Shown here: piece by piece, positions 28,922-38,132 of the stretch
How positions within the stretch are numbered: position 1 is the stretch's first letter
Layout: each line of letters begins with the position of its first letter
Origin: Croceibacterium selenioxidans
GTDB taxonomy: Bacteria; Pseudomonadota; Alphaproteobacteria; Sphingomonadales; Sphingomonadaceae
Length of the DNA stretch: 64,000 bases
Assembly: GCF_018599195.1 (NCBI RefSeq)
Contig: NZ_JAHFVK010000002.1
Location: forward strand, 124,001-188,000
Direction: 5' to 3'
Translations under genes and position numbers: made by a program
Notes under the pieces: model-generated
The model's input: the letters and a program-made list of their open reading frames with translations, nothing else
Told to the model about the DNA's origin: nothing
Databases searched by the model: none

Positions 28922-29613
28922 AGCGGTTCTGGAAAGAGGTCGCGGTTGAAGAGTTGGACGGGACCTTTCGGGTCACTCTCGACGGCCGGGCAATCCGCAC
29001 CCAAGGCGGCGGGGCGCAAGTCGTGCCCACGCGCCCGCTGGCCGAGGCCTTGGCCGAAGAGTGGCGGGGGCAAGGCGAGGACATCGATCCCGTCCGCTTC
29101 GTCATGCGCGACATGGCCGACTTCGCGATCGACCAGGTACGGCCCGAGCGGGCCGCAACGATCGCCGAACTGCTGCGCTACGCCGAAACGGACACACTCT
29201 GCTATCGCGCCGATCCCGAAGAGCACCTGTATCGCCGTCAGCTTGAGATGTGGGAGCCCCTTCTGGGCGCGGCCGAAGCGCGATGGGATATCCACTTCAC
29301 GCGCGTTAGCGGCATTGTCCACCGGCCTCAGCCCGAAGCCACCGTGGCCCGCCTGCGGAGCGTGCTCGAAGGGCTGGACGATTTCGCGCTCGCCGCCCTG
29401 CGCACGATGACGCCGATTGCCGCTTCGCTCACAGTGACGCTGGCGGCACTGGAAGACGGAGCCGACACCCAGGCGCTGTTCGCCGCCGCCAACTGCGAGC
29501 AAGACTGGCAGGCCGAACTCTGGGGCTGGGATCTGGAAGCCGAGAACGCGCGGGCCCGACGTCTGAGCGCGTTTGAAACCGCAGCCACTTTCGCGCGGCT
29601 GGCGAAGGCCTAA
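28918..29613 (+). CDS. ATP12-family F1-ATPase assembly chaperone
   Basis: Homologue of mitochondrial ATP12, which binds the F1 alpha subunit during ATP synthase assembly; found in alphaproteobacteria. The protein has 231 residues from ATG 28918 (MKRFWKEVAVEE). Family features are FRVTLDGRAIRTQGG, VPTRPLAEALAEEWRGQGE, the conserved YAETDTLCYRAD segment and W..L..... ARWDIHF. Codons upstream to 28828 lie inside the small membrane-protein gene. It is the last gene of the crcB operon and converges on the MCE-transport lipoprotein. Confidence 0.93.
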   Translation: MKRFWKEVAVEELDGTFRVTLDGRAIRTQGGGAQVVPTRPLAEALAEEWRGQGEDIDPVRFVMRDMADFAIDQVRPERAATIAELLRYAETDTLCYRADPEEHLYRRQLEMWEPLLGAAEARWDIHFTRVSGIVHRPQPEATVARLRSVLEGLDDFALAALRTMTPIAASLTVTLAALEDGADTQALFAAANCEQDWQAELWGWDLEAENARARRLSAFETAATFARLAKA

Positions 29614-29642
29614 CCCTTTCCTGATCGGAGTGGATTAGACGT

Positions 29643-30245
29643 TCAGCCGATCCAGGCGGCCACTTCGCCGGCCACTTGGTTGGCGGCCTGATTCAGCGCG
29701 GGCCCTACCGAAACCGCCTCCGCCGCCGCTGGGACGCGACTTTCGAAGCGGCGTGATTTGACCGTGCCGTCAGGCATTTGCAGCACGGCGTCGAAGCGGA
29801 CCACGGCGCTGCCGGTGGCGACGTCATAGCCCATGTCGAGGAGCTGGCCGGACAACCGCGTCTCAGCCGCGTGACCGAGGTCGCCTTCGTTGAGCACGAG
29901 CCGGTTGCCCTTGGCGCGTACCGTCTCGGCAATGAGATCCCTGAATAGCCGCGCGGGCTTCTCCACCCAGGTCGCGTCCTGCAGATAGGCCAGGTTCGAC
30001 GCGTCGATCTGCACCGGGACCCGCGTGACGTTGAGCCGCTGGTCGGTGCCGGGCTCGAAGATCGCGATGGCCGACTTCGCCTGCCCCGTCGCGCTCGCGC
30101 CGGCCGGAGCCGGGCTCTGCGGCGTCAGGGTGAGCAGTTGATCGGGGACTTCCCCGCCCAGACTCAGGCAGCCGGCGAGCGGAAGTGCCAGCATGGCGGC
30201 CAGCAGGCCCCTGTTCAGCATGTGGTGCATTCCCTTGGCCCTCAT
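29643..30245 (-). CDS. ABC-type transport auxiliary lipoprotein (PqiC/ABC_trans_aux-like)
   Basis: A lipoprotein of 200 residues from ATG 30245, overlapping the MCE gene stop by 3 bp. The signal sequence ends in the lipobox LAGC (about residue 26). The mature part has VTRVPVQIDASNLAYLQDAT and RLSGQLLDMGYDVATGSAVV, the pattern of the ABC_trans_aux outer-membrane lipoproteins that accompany MCE systems. It is last in the mlaE-mlaF-mlaD order, so it should take part in moving lipids between the membranes. Confidence 0.85.
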   Translation of the reverse strand: MRAKGMHHMLNRGLLAAMLALPLAGCLSLGGEVPDQLLTLTPQSPAPAGASATGQAKSAIAIFEPGTDQRLNVTRVPVQIDASNLAYLQDATWVEKPARLFRDLIAETVRAKGNRLVLNEGDLGHAAETRLSGQLLDMGYDVATGSAVVRFDAVLQMPDGTVKSRRFESRVPAAAEAVSVGPALNQAANQVAGEVAAWIG

Positions 30246-31180
30246 GGCTTGTAGTCCGGCAGGCGATTGCCCCCGATGATCGCACCGGCGCCGCCGTTGT
30301 CGATCCGCTCGGTCACGGCGCGCAGGGCCTCGCTGGTTCGCCGCAAATCCTGCAGCGTGGCGTTGGCGATCGGCAGTGTCGTGTTGGCGAGTTCGCGGGC
30401 TGCGGGGCGCGTGTCGTTCAGCGTCGTTTCGAGCGCGGTGGCCGCGGCCTGAGCGCGTTGCATAGTGGTCCGCAATTCGGCCGCCAGGCTTTGGCCATCG
30501 CGGTTGATGAGGCTGTCCGTCGATGCAAGCGTCTTCTCGAACGCGTTGAGCGTGCGAGTGGACTGGGCCAAGGTCCCCTGGAGTTCGACCAGCGCCGCCT
30601 TCAATTCCGGCGCCATGTCGGCAAGCTGGGCGCTCATGCGGTCTGTGTTGGCGAGAATTCCGGTGATCGAGGCCTGGTTCTCGTCCGAGAGCAGCCGGGT
30701 AAGACGATCGGTCAGCGTCGCCAGGCGCTCAAGCAAGAGCGGCGCGCTGGCGAGAATCTGGCCGAGGCCGCCGCGTTCGGCCGGGATCACAGGCACACCT
30801 TCGGGTCCGGGCTCGGTGATCGGCGGTTGCCCCTTCGCGCCACCACTCAGCGACAGCGTGGAAACGCCGGTGAAGCTGGCGGAGATTGTAGCCGTCGTGC
30901 CCTGGAGCACCGGAATTTGCGGATCGAGCTGGACGCGCACCCGCACGAATTCGGGATCCTTCTTCCACAGCTCGATCTGGCTGATCTGCCCGGCCGGCAC
31001 ACCCTGGAACGTCACCCCCGATCCCCGGGCGAGACCCGCCACCGATTGGGGGAAGAAGATGTCGTATTCCTTGCGGCTATTGGCGCCAAGTCCGGCGATC
31101 CAGATGATGGCCGCCAGCACCACGGCGAGCAGGGTCAAGGTGATAGCCCCTACCCAGACATAGTTGGCTCTTGTCTCCAT
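30242..31180 (-). CDS. MCE-domain lipid-transport protein, MlaD-like
   Basis: Periplasmic substrate-binding component of a retrograde phospholipid transporter. 312 residues: a membrane anchor (about 10-30, GAITLTLLAVVLAAIIWIAG), then the MCE domain (about 39-115) with IFFPQSVAGLARGSGVTFQG, VRVQLDPQIPVLQGTTAT and the glycine-turned strands. The C-terminal region is a long helical stretch with amphipathic heptads (LLERLATLTDRLTRLLSDEN). Members with such long helices can form needle-like hexamers. It lies 9 bp after mlaF. Confidence 0.9.
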   Translation of the reverse strand: METRANYVWVGAITLTLLAVVLAAIIWIAGLGANSRKEYDIFFPQSVAGLARGSGVTFQGVPAGQISQIELWKKDPEFVRVRVQLDPQIPVLQGTTATISASFTGVSTLSLSGGAKGQPPITEPGPEGVPVIPAERGGLGQILASAPLLLERLATLTDRLTRLLSDENQASITGILANTDRMSAQLADMAPELKAALVELQGTLAQSTRTLNAFEKTLASTDSLINRDGQSLAAELRTTMQRAQAAATALETTLNDTRPAARELANTTLPIANATLQDLRRTSEALRAVTERIDNGGAGAIIGGNRLPDYKP

Positions 31181-31189
31181 CGGCGTGCC

Positions 31190-32086
31190 CTATGCCTTTC
31201 CGTCGGCGCCCTTGTCCACGGATTTCCCGCGGCCGGCGGCTTCTGAAGTTGCCCGCGCCGCGCGGCTGCGCGGCCCGTTGAAGTACTCCTGGATCCAGGG
31301 ATGATCGGTCTTGAGCAGCTCCGGGATCGTGCCCACCGCGATCACCTCCCTGTCGGCGATCACGGCCACGCGGTCGCAAATCGCATAGAGGGTATCGAGA
31401 TCGTGAGTGATCAGGAAAACGGTAAGCCCAAGCGTATCGGTTAGTTCCCGCGTCAGGGAATCGAACATCGCCGCGCCGATCGGGTCCAGGCCGGCGGTCG
31501 GCTCGTCAAGGAACAGCAGCTCGGGATCGAGCGCGAGTGCCCGGGCGAGACCGGCGCGCTTGCGCATGCCGCCCGAAAGCTCGGACGGATACTTGGCCGC
31601 CGCCTCTTCCGGCAGGCCGCTCATGACCACCTTGTAGCGGGCGATCTCGTGCCGCAGTTCGGCGTCGATTTCCGGAAAGAACTGCTTGAGCGGCACCTCC
31701 ACGTTTTCGGCGACGGTCAGCGTCGAGAACAGCGCCCCGCCCTGGAACAGCACGCCCCAGCGGCTGCGGACCGAGCTTTCCTCGTCCGGCATCACGCCGA
31801 TGGTGTTCTTGCCGAACACCCGGATTTCACCTTCGTCCGGCATCTGCAGGCCGATGATCGAGCGCATGAGCACGGACTTGCCCGTGCCCGAGCCGCCGAC
31901 CACGCCCAGAATTTCCCCTCGCCGCACTTTCAGGGAGAGGTTTTCGTGGATCACCTGGCTGCCGAAGCTGTTGCGCAGTCCTTCGATCTCGATCGGGTAC
32001 TCGCCGTCGAAGTGCCCGACTACGTCCGAGCGCGCCTCGTCGAGGACATCCTCGAGCAGCTCCTCGTTTTCGATCTCGTCGATCAT
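31190..32086 (-). CDS. ABC transporter ATP-binding protein, MlaF-like
   Basis: ATPase of the Mla-type transporter, 298 residues. Walker A is GGSGTGKS (about 65-72), the ABC signature is ELSGGMRKRAGLARAL, and Walker B is LLFLDEPTAGLD. An acidic N-terminal extension of about 28 residues (EIENEELLEDVLDEARSD) precedes the ABC domain. It overlaps the permease gene by 4 bp (ATGA), which supports coupling. Confidence 0.95.
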   Translation of the reverse strand: MIDEIENEELLEDVLDEARSDVVGHFDGEYPIEIEGLRNSFGSQVIHENLSLKVRRGEILGVVGGSGTGKSVLMRSIIGLQMPDEGEIRVFGKNTIGVMPDEESSVRSRWGVLFQGGALFSTLTVAENVEVPLKQFFPEIDAELRHEIARYKVVMSGLPEEAAAKYPSELSGGMRKRAGLARALALDPELLFLDEPTAGLDPIGAAMFDSLTRELTDTLGLTVFLITHDLDTLYAICDRVAVIADREVIAVGTIPELLKTDHPWIQEYFNGPRSRAARATSEAAGRGKSVDKGADGKA

Positions 32087-33192
32087 CCCCAGCCGACCTC
32101 CGAGAAGAACACAGCGAAGAATGCGTCGAGCACGATTACCATGAAGATGCCCTGCACCACAGCCTTGGTGGTGCGCAGGCCGACGTCTTCCGAGTTACCC
32201 TGGACCTGCATGCCCTGGTAACACCCGGCGAGCGCGATGATCAGGCCGAACACCGGCGCTTTCACCAAGCCGACCCACAAGTCGTGAATCGGCACGACTT
32301 CCTGGATCCGGCTGAGGAAGGTCATGAAGGGAATGCCGAGCGTCAGGTCAGCGATGAACGCGCCGCCCACGATCGCGAGCAAGGCCGAATAGAAACCGAG
32401 CAAGGGCATCATCAGGACCGCGGCGAGAATGCGCGGCACGATCAGCGCTTCGAGCGGAGCGACGCCAATGGTGCGCATCGCGTCGATTTCTTCGGTCAGC
32501 TTCATCGTGCCGATCTGCGCGGCGAAGGCGGAGCCCGAACGGCCGGCGACCATGATCGCGGTCATGAGCACGCCCAGTTCGCGGAAAGACAGGCGACCGG
32601 TGAGGTTGATCGTATAGATTTCCGCCCCGAACTGCCGCAACTGCGCCGCGCCCTGCTGCGCGATTACGATGCCGATGAGAAAGCTCATCAGCCCGACGAT
32701 GCCCAGCGCGGACACGCCGACGAGGTCGAACTGCCGGACCAGCGCGCGATAGCGGAAACGCCGCGGGTGGCGAATAACCGCACCCAGGGCGACGATCACG
32801 GCGCCCAGAAAACCGAGGAACCGGAGCACGCCCTGGCCGAAGGCGACGACCTTGCGTCCCGTGTCATCGAGCACCCGGGGGATGACAGGCAGCCGCGGCG
32901 GCTCGATCGGTGCGGTGCTGGCACTGTCGCGCACGGCCTGCAACAGGATGTCCGCCTGTTCGCTCGCTCCGACGATTACCGCATTGTTCTCGTTGGCGAA
33001 GCGGTACACCGTCCAGGCACCGATGGTGTCGATGTCGCCGGTCCGCGACATGTCGATTTCCTGCACCGGATCGGTCATCGCGCGCAGCTTGCGATCGAGC
33101 AACGCAATCGTGGAGACGAGTAGCGCGCCTTCAAGCACCACCGTCATGCGGCCACCCGCTTCTTCTACGGTGAAGTCCGCCCAATCCCGCAT
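32083..33192 (-). CDS. MlaE-family permease with fused N-terminal STAS (MlaB-like) domain
   Basis: Membrane permease of the lipid-transport ABC system, 369 residues. The first ~100 residues are soluble and have the STAS/MlaB pattern (VVLEGALLVSTIALLDRKLR and QEIDMSRTGDIDTIGAWTVY), so the small MlaB subunit is fused to the permease. The permease follows from about 130, with the MlaE hallmark helices GIVGLMSFLIGIVIAQQGA, MTAIMVAGRSGSAFAAQIGT and IAGCY-type loops. It is the first gene of the operon mlaE-mlaF-mlaD-lipoprotein. The ATG lies 19 bp from the first GAAAACGCTT box. Confidence 0.93.
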   Translation of the reverse strand: MRDWADFTVEEAGGRMTVVLEGALLVSTIALLDRKLRAMTDPVQEIDMSRTGDIDTIGAWTVYRFANENNAVIVGASEQADILLQAVRDSASTAPIEPPRLPVIPRVLDDTGRKVVAFGQGVLRFLGFLGAVIVALGAVIRHPRRFRYRALVRQFDLVGVSALGIVGLMSFLIGIVIAQQGAAQLRQFGAEIYTINLTGRLSFRELGVLMTAIMVAGRSGSAFAAQIGTMKLTEEIDAMRTIGVAPLEALIVPRILAAVLMMPLLGFYSALLAIVGGAFIADLTLGIPFMTFLSRIQEVVPIHDLWVGLVKAPVFGLIIALAGCYQGMQVQGNSEDVGLRTTKAVVQGIFMVIVLDAFFAVFFSEVGWG

Positions 33193-33210
33193 AACGGCAT
33201 GCTATGCTTC

Positions 33211-33266
33211 GAAAACGCTTTCGCGGCAAGAACAACACGCTACGGCTAAACGCTGAAAACGCTTCC
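33211..33266. promoter_or_regulatory. Two LacI-type-like operator boxes
   Basis: GAAAACGCTT occurs at 33211-33220 and again at 33255-33264, exactly 44 bp apart (four turns at 11 bp). The first lies in CGAAAACGCTTTCG, a near palindrome centred on CG of the shape recognised by LacI/CcpA-family repressors. The boxes sit between divergent mlaE and valS. No LacI gene is visible nearby. Confidence 0.4.
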
Positions 33267-33320
33267 GGGCAAACCCGACATTGCCCTGCGCCGGGGACGC
33301 TGGCAAAGGCGCTTCCCAAC

Positions 33321-36092
33321 ATGACCAGCGAGCTATCCAAGACATTCGACCCCGCCGCGATTGAGGCGAAGTGGTATTCTCATTGGGAAGAGAATGGCCT
33401 GTTCCGCCCGGAACGGCCGGACGCCCAGCCGTTCACGATCGTGAATCCGCCGCCGAACGTGACGGGCAGCCTGCACATCGGCCACGCGCTCGACAACACG
33501 CTGCAGGACGTGGTCGTGCGTTACGAGCGGCTGCGCGGCAAGGACGCGCTGTGGGTCGTGGGCACCGACCACGCCGGCATCGCCACCCAGATGGTCGTCG
33601 AACGCCAGCTCGAGCTGGCGCAGGACAAGCGCACCAACTACTCGCGCGAGGAATTCGTGGCGAAGGTCTGGGAGTGGAAGGCCGAAAGCGGCGGCACGAT
33701 CACCGGCCAGCTGCGCCGCCTGGGCTGCTCGATGGACTGGAGCCGCGAGCAGTTCACAATGGACCCGCACTTCACCCGCGCCGTGGTGAAGGTGTTCGTC
33801 GATCTCTACAACCAGGGCCTTATCTACCGCGACAAGCGGCTGGTGAACTGGGACCCCAAGCTCAAGACAGCGATCTCCGACCTCGAGGTCGAGACGCAGG
33901 ATATCAAGAGCGGTTTCTGGCACTTCCGCTATCCGCTGGCCGACGGGGTCACGCTCGATAACGGCGCCGACCATATCGTCGTCGCCACCACTCGTCCGGA
34001 GACGATGCTGGCCGACATGGCCGTGGCGGTGAATGCCGAGGATCCGCGCTACAAGTCGGTCATCGGCAAGGATATCCTCCAGCCGATCACCGGGCGCCGG
34101 TTCAAGATCGTGGCCGACGAACATGCCGATCCCGAGCTGGGCTCGGGCGCGGTGAAGATCACGCCCGGGCATGACTTCAACGACTTCGACGTAGGCAAAC
34201 GCGCCGGGATCAAGCCCGGCGAAATGCTCAACATGTTCGATGCCGAAGCGCGCGTGGTGCAGACGCAGGACGGGCTGATCCCGGCCGAGTTCCTCGGCAA
34301 GGACCGCTTCGACGCCCGCAAGCTGGTGGTCGAGCGGATGAAGGAACTCGGTTTCCTGGTGCCGCACATCGACAAGGACGGCAACGAGCACGACGCCGAA
34401 CCGCGCGTGGTCGCGACCCCGTTCGGCGATCGTGGCGGCGTGGTGATCGAGCCGTGGCTGACCGACCAGTGGTACGTCGATGCCGAAACCCTCGCCCAGC
34501 CGCCGCTACAGGCGGTGCGCGACGGGCGGATCGAGATAGTCCCCAAGAGCTGGGAGAAGACGTTCTTCAACTGGATGGAGAACATCCAGCCGTGGTGCGT
34601 CAGCCGTCAGCTTTGGTGGGGGCATCGGATTCCGGCCTGGTATGCCGACGACGGCAGCGTGTTCGTCGCCGAGACCGAGGAAGAGGCGCAGACCCTGGCC
34701 GGCAACAAGGCGTTGACCCGCGACGAGGACGTCCTCGACACCTGGTTCTCCTCTGCCCTCTGGCCCTTCGCCACGCTCGGGTGGCCGGAGCAGGAATCTC
34801 CTCTCCCGCTTGCGGAAGGGGTCGGGGGTGGTCCTGTGGGCACAGGCGCAACCGCGGACACACCCACCCCTAACCCCTCCGGCAAGCGGGAGGGGGACTT
34901 GCTCGCCAGGCATTACCCCAACGACCTGCTGATCTCGGGCTTCGACATCCTGTTCTTCTGGGACGCCCGCATGGCAATGCAAGGCATGCACTTCATGGGC
35001 GAGGTACCGTGGAAGCGGCTCTACCTTCACGGCCTGGTGCGCGCGGCGGACGGGCAGAAGATGTCCAAGTCCAAGGGCAACGTGGTCGACCCGCTGGGCC
35101 TGATCGACAAGTTTGGCGCCGACGCGCTGCGCTTCTTCATGGCAGCGATGGAAAGCCAGGGCCGTGACGTGAAGATGGATGAGAGCCGCGTCGAAGGTTA
35201 CCGCAACTTCGCGACAAAGCTCTGGAATGCCACGCGTTTCTGCCAGGCGAACGGGATCGGGGCAAGCAGCTCGGTCGCGGCCCCGGCGGCCACCACGGCA
35301 GTCAACCGCTGGATCATCGGCGAGGTGGTCGAAACGCTGGCCGAGCTCGACAAGGCCATGGCCGACTTGCGCTTCGATGCGGCCGCCAACGCGATCTACC
35401 AGTTCACCTGGGCGACCTTCTGCGACTGGTATCTGGAACTGATCAAGGGCCAGATCGACGATGAAACCAAGGCCGTGGCCGGGTGGGTCCTCGACCAGAT
35501 CCTGGTCATGCTGCACCCCTTCATGCCGTTCGTGACCGAGGAACTGTGGAGCGCTCAGGGCGAGCGGGACTACGACCTGATTGTGGCGAAGTGGCCCGCC
35601 CCCGAAGCGGCGGTCGATTCCGCAGCAAAGGGCGAGGTCGACTGGCTGATCGCCCTCACCGGCAATCTCCGCGCCGCGAAGAACGAGCTCGGCATCGCGC
35701 CGGGCGCGAAGTTGGAAGCCTTCCTGGCCGAGCCTTCGCCAGTCGGCCGGGCGGCGATCGAGAAGAACCCCGGCGCGATCGAGCGACTGGCCCGTCTCTC
35801 CGGCATTCGCTTCGAGAATGCTCCCGGTGGCGCGGCGCTGCAGGTGTCGGCGGGGTCGGACCAGTTCGTCATCCCGCTCGACGGGATCATCGACATCGAC
35901 GCCGAGAAGGCCCGTCTCGCCAAGGCGCGCGAAGCCTCTCTCAAGGAACGCGACAGCCTCGCCAAGCGGCTGGAGAACCCCGCGTTCGTCGAGAAGGCCA
36001 AGCCCGAAGCCGTCGAAAAGGCCCGCGCTGACTACGCCCACCACGCGGCGGAAGCGGAGCGGCTGGAAGCAGCGCTGGCGCGGCTGGGGTAA
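33321..36092 (+). CDS. valS: Valyl-tRNA synthetase with internal palindromic-element insertion
   Basis: Class I synthetase that charges tRNA-Val and edits mischarged threonine. 923 residues from ATG 33321. HIGH is seen as [12 protein letters not shown] (about 45-56), the editing domain has [10 protein letters not shown], and KMSKS is present in [16 protein letters not shown] (about 577-592). Then follow the anticodon-binding domain and the C-terminal coiled coil. Unusually, residues of about 492-525 ([12 protein letters not shown] to PSGKREG) have no counterpart in known ValS proteins, where GWPE runs directly to the HYPND/FHPT segment. That stretch is encoded by an imperfect palindrome. Reading upstream to 33204 gives no ValS-like sequence. 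Confidence 0.96.
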   Translation: MTSELSKTFDPAAIEAKWYSHWEENGLFRPERPDAQPFTIVNPPPNVTGSLHIGHALDNTLQDVVVRYERLRGKDALWVVGTDHAGIATQMVVERQLELAQDKRTNYSREEFVAKVWEWKAESGGTITGQLRRLGCSMDWSREQFTMDPHFTRAVVKVFVDLYNQGLIYRDKRLVNWDPKLKTAISDLEVETQDIKSGFWHFRYPLADGVTLDNGADHIVVATTRPETMLADMAVAVNAEDPRYKSVIGKDILQPITGRRFKIVADEHADPELGSGAVKITPGHDFNDFDVGKRAGIKPGEMLNMFDAEARVVQTQDGLIPAEFLGKDRFDARKLVVERMKELGFLVPHIDKDGNEHDAEPRVVATPFGDRGGVVIEPWLTDQWYVDAETLAQPPLQAVRDGRIEIVPKSWEKTFFNWMENIQPWCVSRQLWWGHRIPAWYADDGSVFVAETEEEAQTLAGNKALTRDEDVLDTWFSSALWPFATLGWPEQESPLPLAEGVGGGPVGTGATADTPTPNPSGKREGDLLARHYPNDLLISGFDILFFWDARMAMQGMHFMGEVPWKRLYLHGLVRAADGQKMSKSKGNVVDPLGLIDKFGADALRFFMAAMESQGRDVKMDESRVEGYRNFATKLWNATRFCQANGIGASSSVAAPAATTAVNRWIIGEVVETLAELDKAMADLRFDAAANAIYQFTWATFCDWYLELIKGQIDDETKAVAGWVLDQILVMLHPFMPFVTEELWSAQGERDYDLIVAKWPAPEAAVDSAAKGEVDWLIALTGNLRAAKNELGIAPGAKLEAFLAEPSPVGRAAIEKNPGAIERLARLSGIRFENAPGGAALQVSAGSDQFVIPLDGIIDIDAEKARLAKAREASLKERDSLAKRLENPAFVEKAKPEAVEKARADYAHHAAEAERLEAALARLG
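34794..34899. repeat. Palindromic repeat element inside valS, in frame
   Basis: The arms at 34803-34831 (starting CTCCCGCTTGCGGAAGG) and 34864-34892 (ending CGGCAAGCGGGAG) are inverted copies agreeing at 25 of 29 positions, with a 32-nt spacer. The element adds about 34 codons without a stop and keeps the synthetase frame. The low-complexity protein it makes ([20 protein letters not shown]) would form a loop. Confidence 0.85.
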
Positions 36093-36146
36093 TTCGCCGG
36101 GCGAGAGGTGCCGCCGCGAGGGCCAGCTAGCGCTGGCTGCGGGCTG

Positions 36147-36734
36147 CTAGTGTCGCGGCGCGAAGGCGGCATGCGCGAGAAGGGTCTCGCTGCCTCCTTC
36201 GGCTTTGGCATAGCGTTCGAACAGTTCCCTCAACTCCTTCGCGAGCGCGTCCCGCTGCTGTCGGCTGAGTTTGAAGGTCTGCCAAAGTTCGATGGCCTTC
36301 GGCGCATGCTCGGGCTCGTCACGCACGAGGGTCACCATGAGGTTGCCGCGAGCGTCCGACGCATAGCGCAACGACATGTCCCTGCGGCTCCTCTGCAGTA
36401 GGTTGCGCAATTCCGCCGCCAATCCTTCTCCGGGTAATTCGCCGAGAAATTCCTGCGGCACGAGGAAGCTCTGCGCAATCGCCCGGAAAAAGCGGATGGG
36501 CCGCCCCCCGCGCGCCTGCTCGCGGCTCACGTGCAGAAGCTCGGCATCGAGCAGGCGTGTGACATGATAATGCAGCTTGGAGAGGGTCTGGCCCGAGTGC
36601 CATCGCAGATCGGTCAAGCTCCGTTCCTGGGCCACGCAAGCCATGAGCAACCGCGCCCGCAACGGATTTTCCAACGCGGCTGCCTGGGCCGGATTGGCGA
36701 TCCGCATTTCGCTACTTTGGGCGGCTGATTGCAT
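36147..36734 (-). CDS. Winged-helix (ArsR-like) transcriptional regulator
   Basis: The protein has 195 residues from ATG 36734. The N-terminal half is a winged helix: AAALENPLRARLLMACVAQ, SLTDLRWHSGQTLSKLHYHV as the recognition helix, then a wing with SREQARGGRPIRFFRAI. The C-terminal half is helical and charged (LSRQQRDALAKELRELFERY) and may bind a ligand or form the dimer. It resembles ArsR/GntR-type regulators with an effector region; the effector is unknown. It is divergent from the aspartic-protease gene, with only 50 bp between them, so it may control that gene. Confidence 0.8.
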   Translation of the reverse strand: MQSAAQSSEMRIANPAQAAALENPLRARLLMACVAQERSLTDLRWHSGQTLSKLHYHVTRLLDAELLHVSREQARGGRPIRFFRAIAQSFLVPQEFLGELPGEGLAAELRNLLQRSRRDMSLRYASDARGNLMVTLVRDEPEHAPKAIELWQTFKLSRQQRDALAKELRELFERYAKAEGGSETLLAHAAFAPRH

Positions 36735-36784
36735 TTGAAGTAGCCTAGCCCCTAGCTTCGGCTCTGCCAACAAAGGAGAGATGG

Positions 36785-37984
36785 ATGCCGCAGTCTTCCC
36801 TCAAGCTGATACTGCTCTTCACCGGCTCGATCGCGCTTATGGGACAGGCCCAGCCTGGCTCGCCGCCGCCCTCAGCTTCACCGTCGCTTCCAGGAGACGA
36901 CCTGTTCGCGCAGGGCCGGTTTGACGAAGCCACCCCGGTTTACGAACAGGCCGCTGCTGCAGCGCCCAATTCAGGGCAGGCGCTCGCCCGCGTGGCGCGC
37001 ATGCGCCTCTACGAGGGGCGCGAGGACGAGGCGATCGAGCTGGCGCGCAAGGCGCTGGCGCTGGCGCCTGGCGACCCCATCGCGACGACGACGCTGCGCG
37101 TCGCGACCGAACGGCAGCGCAACTTCGGCGCCGACCTTTACCAGATCGAGGCCCCCGCCGGTGCCATCTCGGTACCCTTCGTGATTACCGATCCGTTGCC
37201 GGTGGTGCGCGTGAAGATCGGCGGGCGCGAGGCCCAGTTTCTCATCGATACCGGCGGGCCGGATATCGTGCTCAGGCGGCCGTTCGCCGAAGCGCTCGGA
37301 CTGCCACTGACCGATGCGGGGATGGGCATTTTCGCCGGAGGACGGCAGGCACAAGTCCAGCGCACAGTCGTCCCGGAACTCGAGATCGGCGGCGTGCGCA
37401 TCCGTAATGTTCCCGCCGGGGTCAATGCCGCTTCGCTGCAGCTTCCGGGGGTGGCACTCGACGGCGTGATAGGGACGGGTCTGCTGATGCACTTCCTGTC
37501 GACGATCGATTATTGCCAGGGCCAACTGGTGCTGGCGCCTCGCAGCTCCGCCAGCGAGTTCGGGAAGAGGGCAGCGGCGACGGGTGCGAACAGTGTGCCG
37601 TTCTGGCTGGTGGGCGATCACTTCATGTTCGCGCGCGGGAAATTGAACCAGGCCGACGGGCTGTTCCTGATCGACACCGGCCTTGCGGGCGGCGGGCTGG
37701 CAGCACCCAAGGCGACACTCGAAGCCGCCGGCGTCACCGTGGACGAGAGCAACACCTTGACCGGCCAGGGCGGCGGCGGCGCCGTGCAATTCGTGCCCTT
37801 CACCGCCGCGGCAACACTCGGAAACCTCACACGCGCCGATCTGCGGGGCGCCTATATGGCCAGCGGGAATCCCCTGGCCGGATTTCCGTTCGTCTCCTCC
37901 GGGATCATCTCCCACAGCTTCTTTCGCGATAGTCGCCTGACGTTCGATTTCGACGCCATGAAGCTGGTGACCGAGAGCTGCTGA
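36785..37984 (+). CDS. TPR plus two-DTG aspartic-protease-like exported protein
   Basis: An exported protein of 399 residues. A signal peptide runs to about residue 22 (TGSIALMGQAQ). Residues of about 36-105 are TPR-like (GRFDEATPVYEQAAAAAPNS). The remainder is a retropepsin/pepsin-like fold with two active-site motifs, FLIDTGGPDIVLRR (Asp155) and FLIDTGLAGGGLAAP (Asp297). Retroviral-type bacterial proteases usually have one DTG per chain and act as dimers; here both halves have one, so a single chain could form the full site. A good Shine-Dalgarno AAGGAGAG ends at 36780, so ATG 36785 is used. It is divergent from the winged-helix gene. Confidence 0.85.
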   Translation: MPQSSLKLILLFTGSIALMGQAQPGSPPPSASPSLPGDDLFAQGRFDEATPVYEQAAAAAPNSGQALARVARMRLYEGREDEAIELARKALALAPGDPIATTTLRVATERQRNFGADLYQIEAPAGAISVPFVITDPLPVVRVKIGGREAQFLIDTGGPDIVLRRPFAEALGLPLTDAGMGIFAGGRQAQVQRTVVPELEIGGVRIRNVPAGVNAASLQLPGVALDGVIGTGLLMHFLSTIDYCQGQLVLAPRSSASEFGKRAAATGANSVPFWLVGDHFMFARGKLNQADGLFLIDTGLAGGGLAAPKATLEAAGVTVDESNTLTGQGGGGAVQFVPFTAAATLGNLTRADLRGAYMASGNPLAGFPFVSSGIISHSFFRDSRLTFDFDAMKLVTESC

Positions 37985-38132
37985 ACCAGCGCCCTCGCCG
38001 CTTTGACGAGGGTCTGGAAAACTTTCCTACAAGCTCTGTTTCTGACAAGGCCAAGGCGATGACTCGATCCGCGGCCCCGTCTGCGCAGTTTTTGAGCTGC
38101 ACGTTCCCCTACCTGGCGCGGCCCATCGCAGG

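Noticed and set aside
34506-36044. Long open frame antisense to valS (about 512 codons, minus strand)
   Set aside because: It lies wholly inside a clear valS, has no recognisable domain, and is the sort of shadow frame that high GC content creates.
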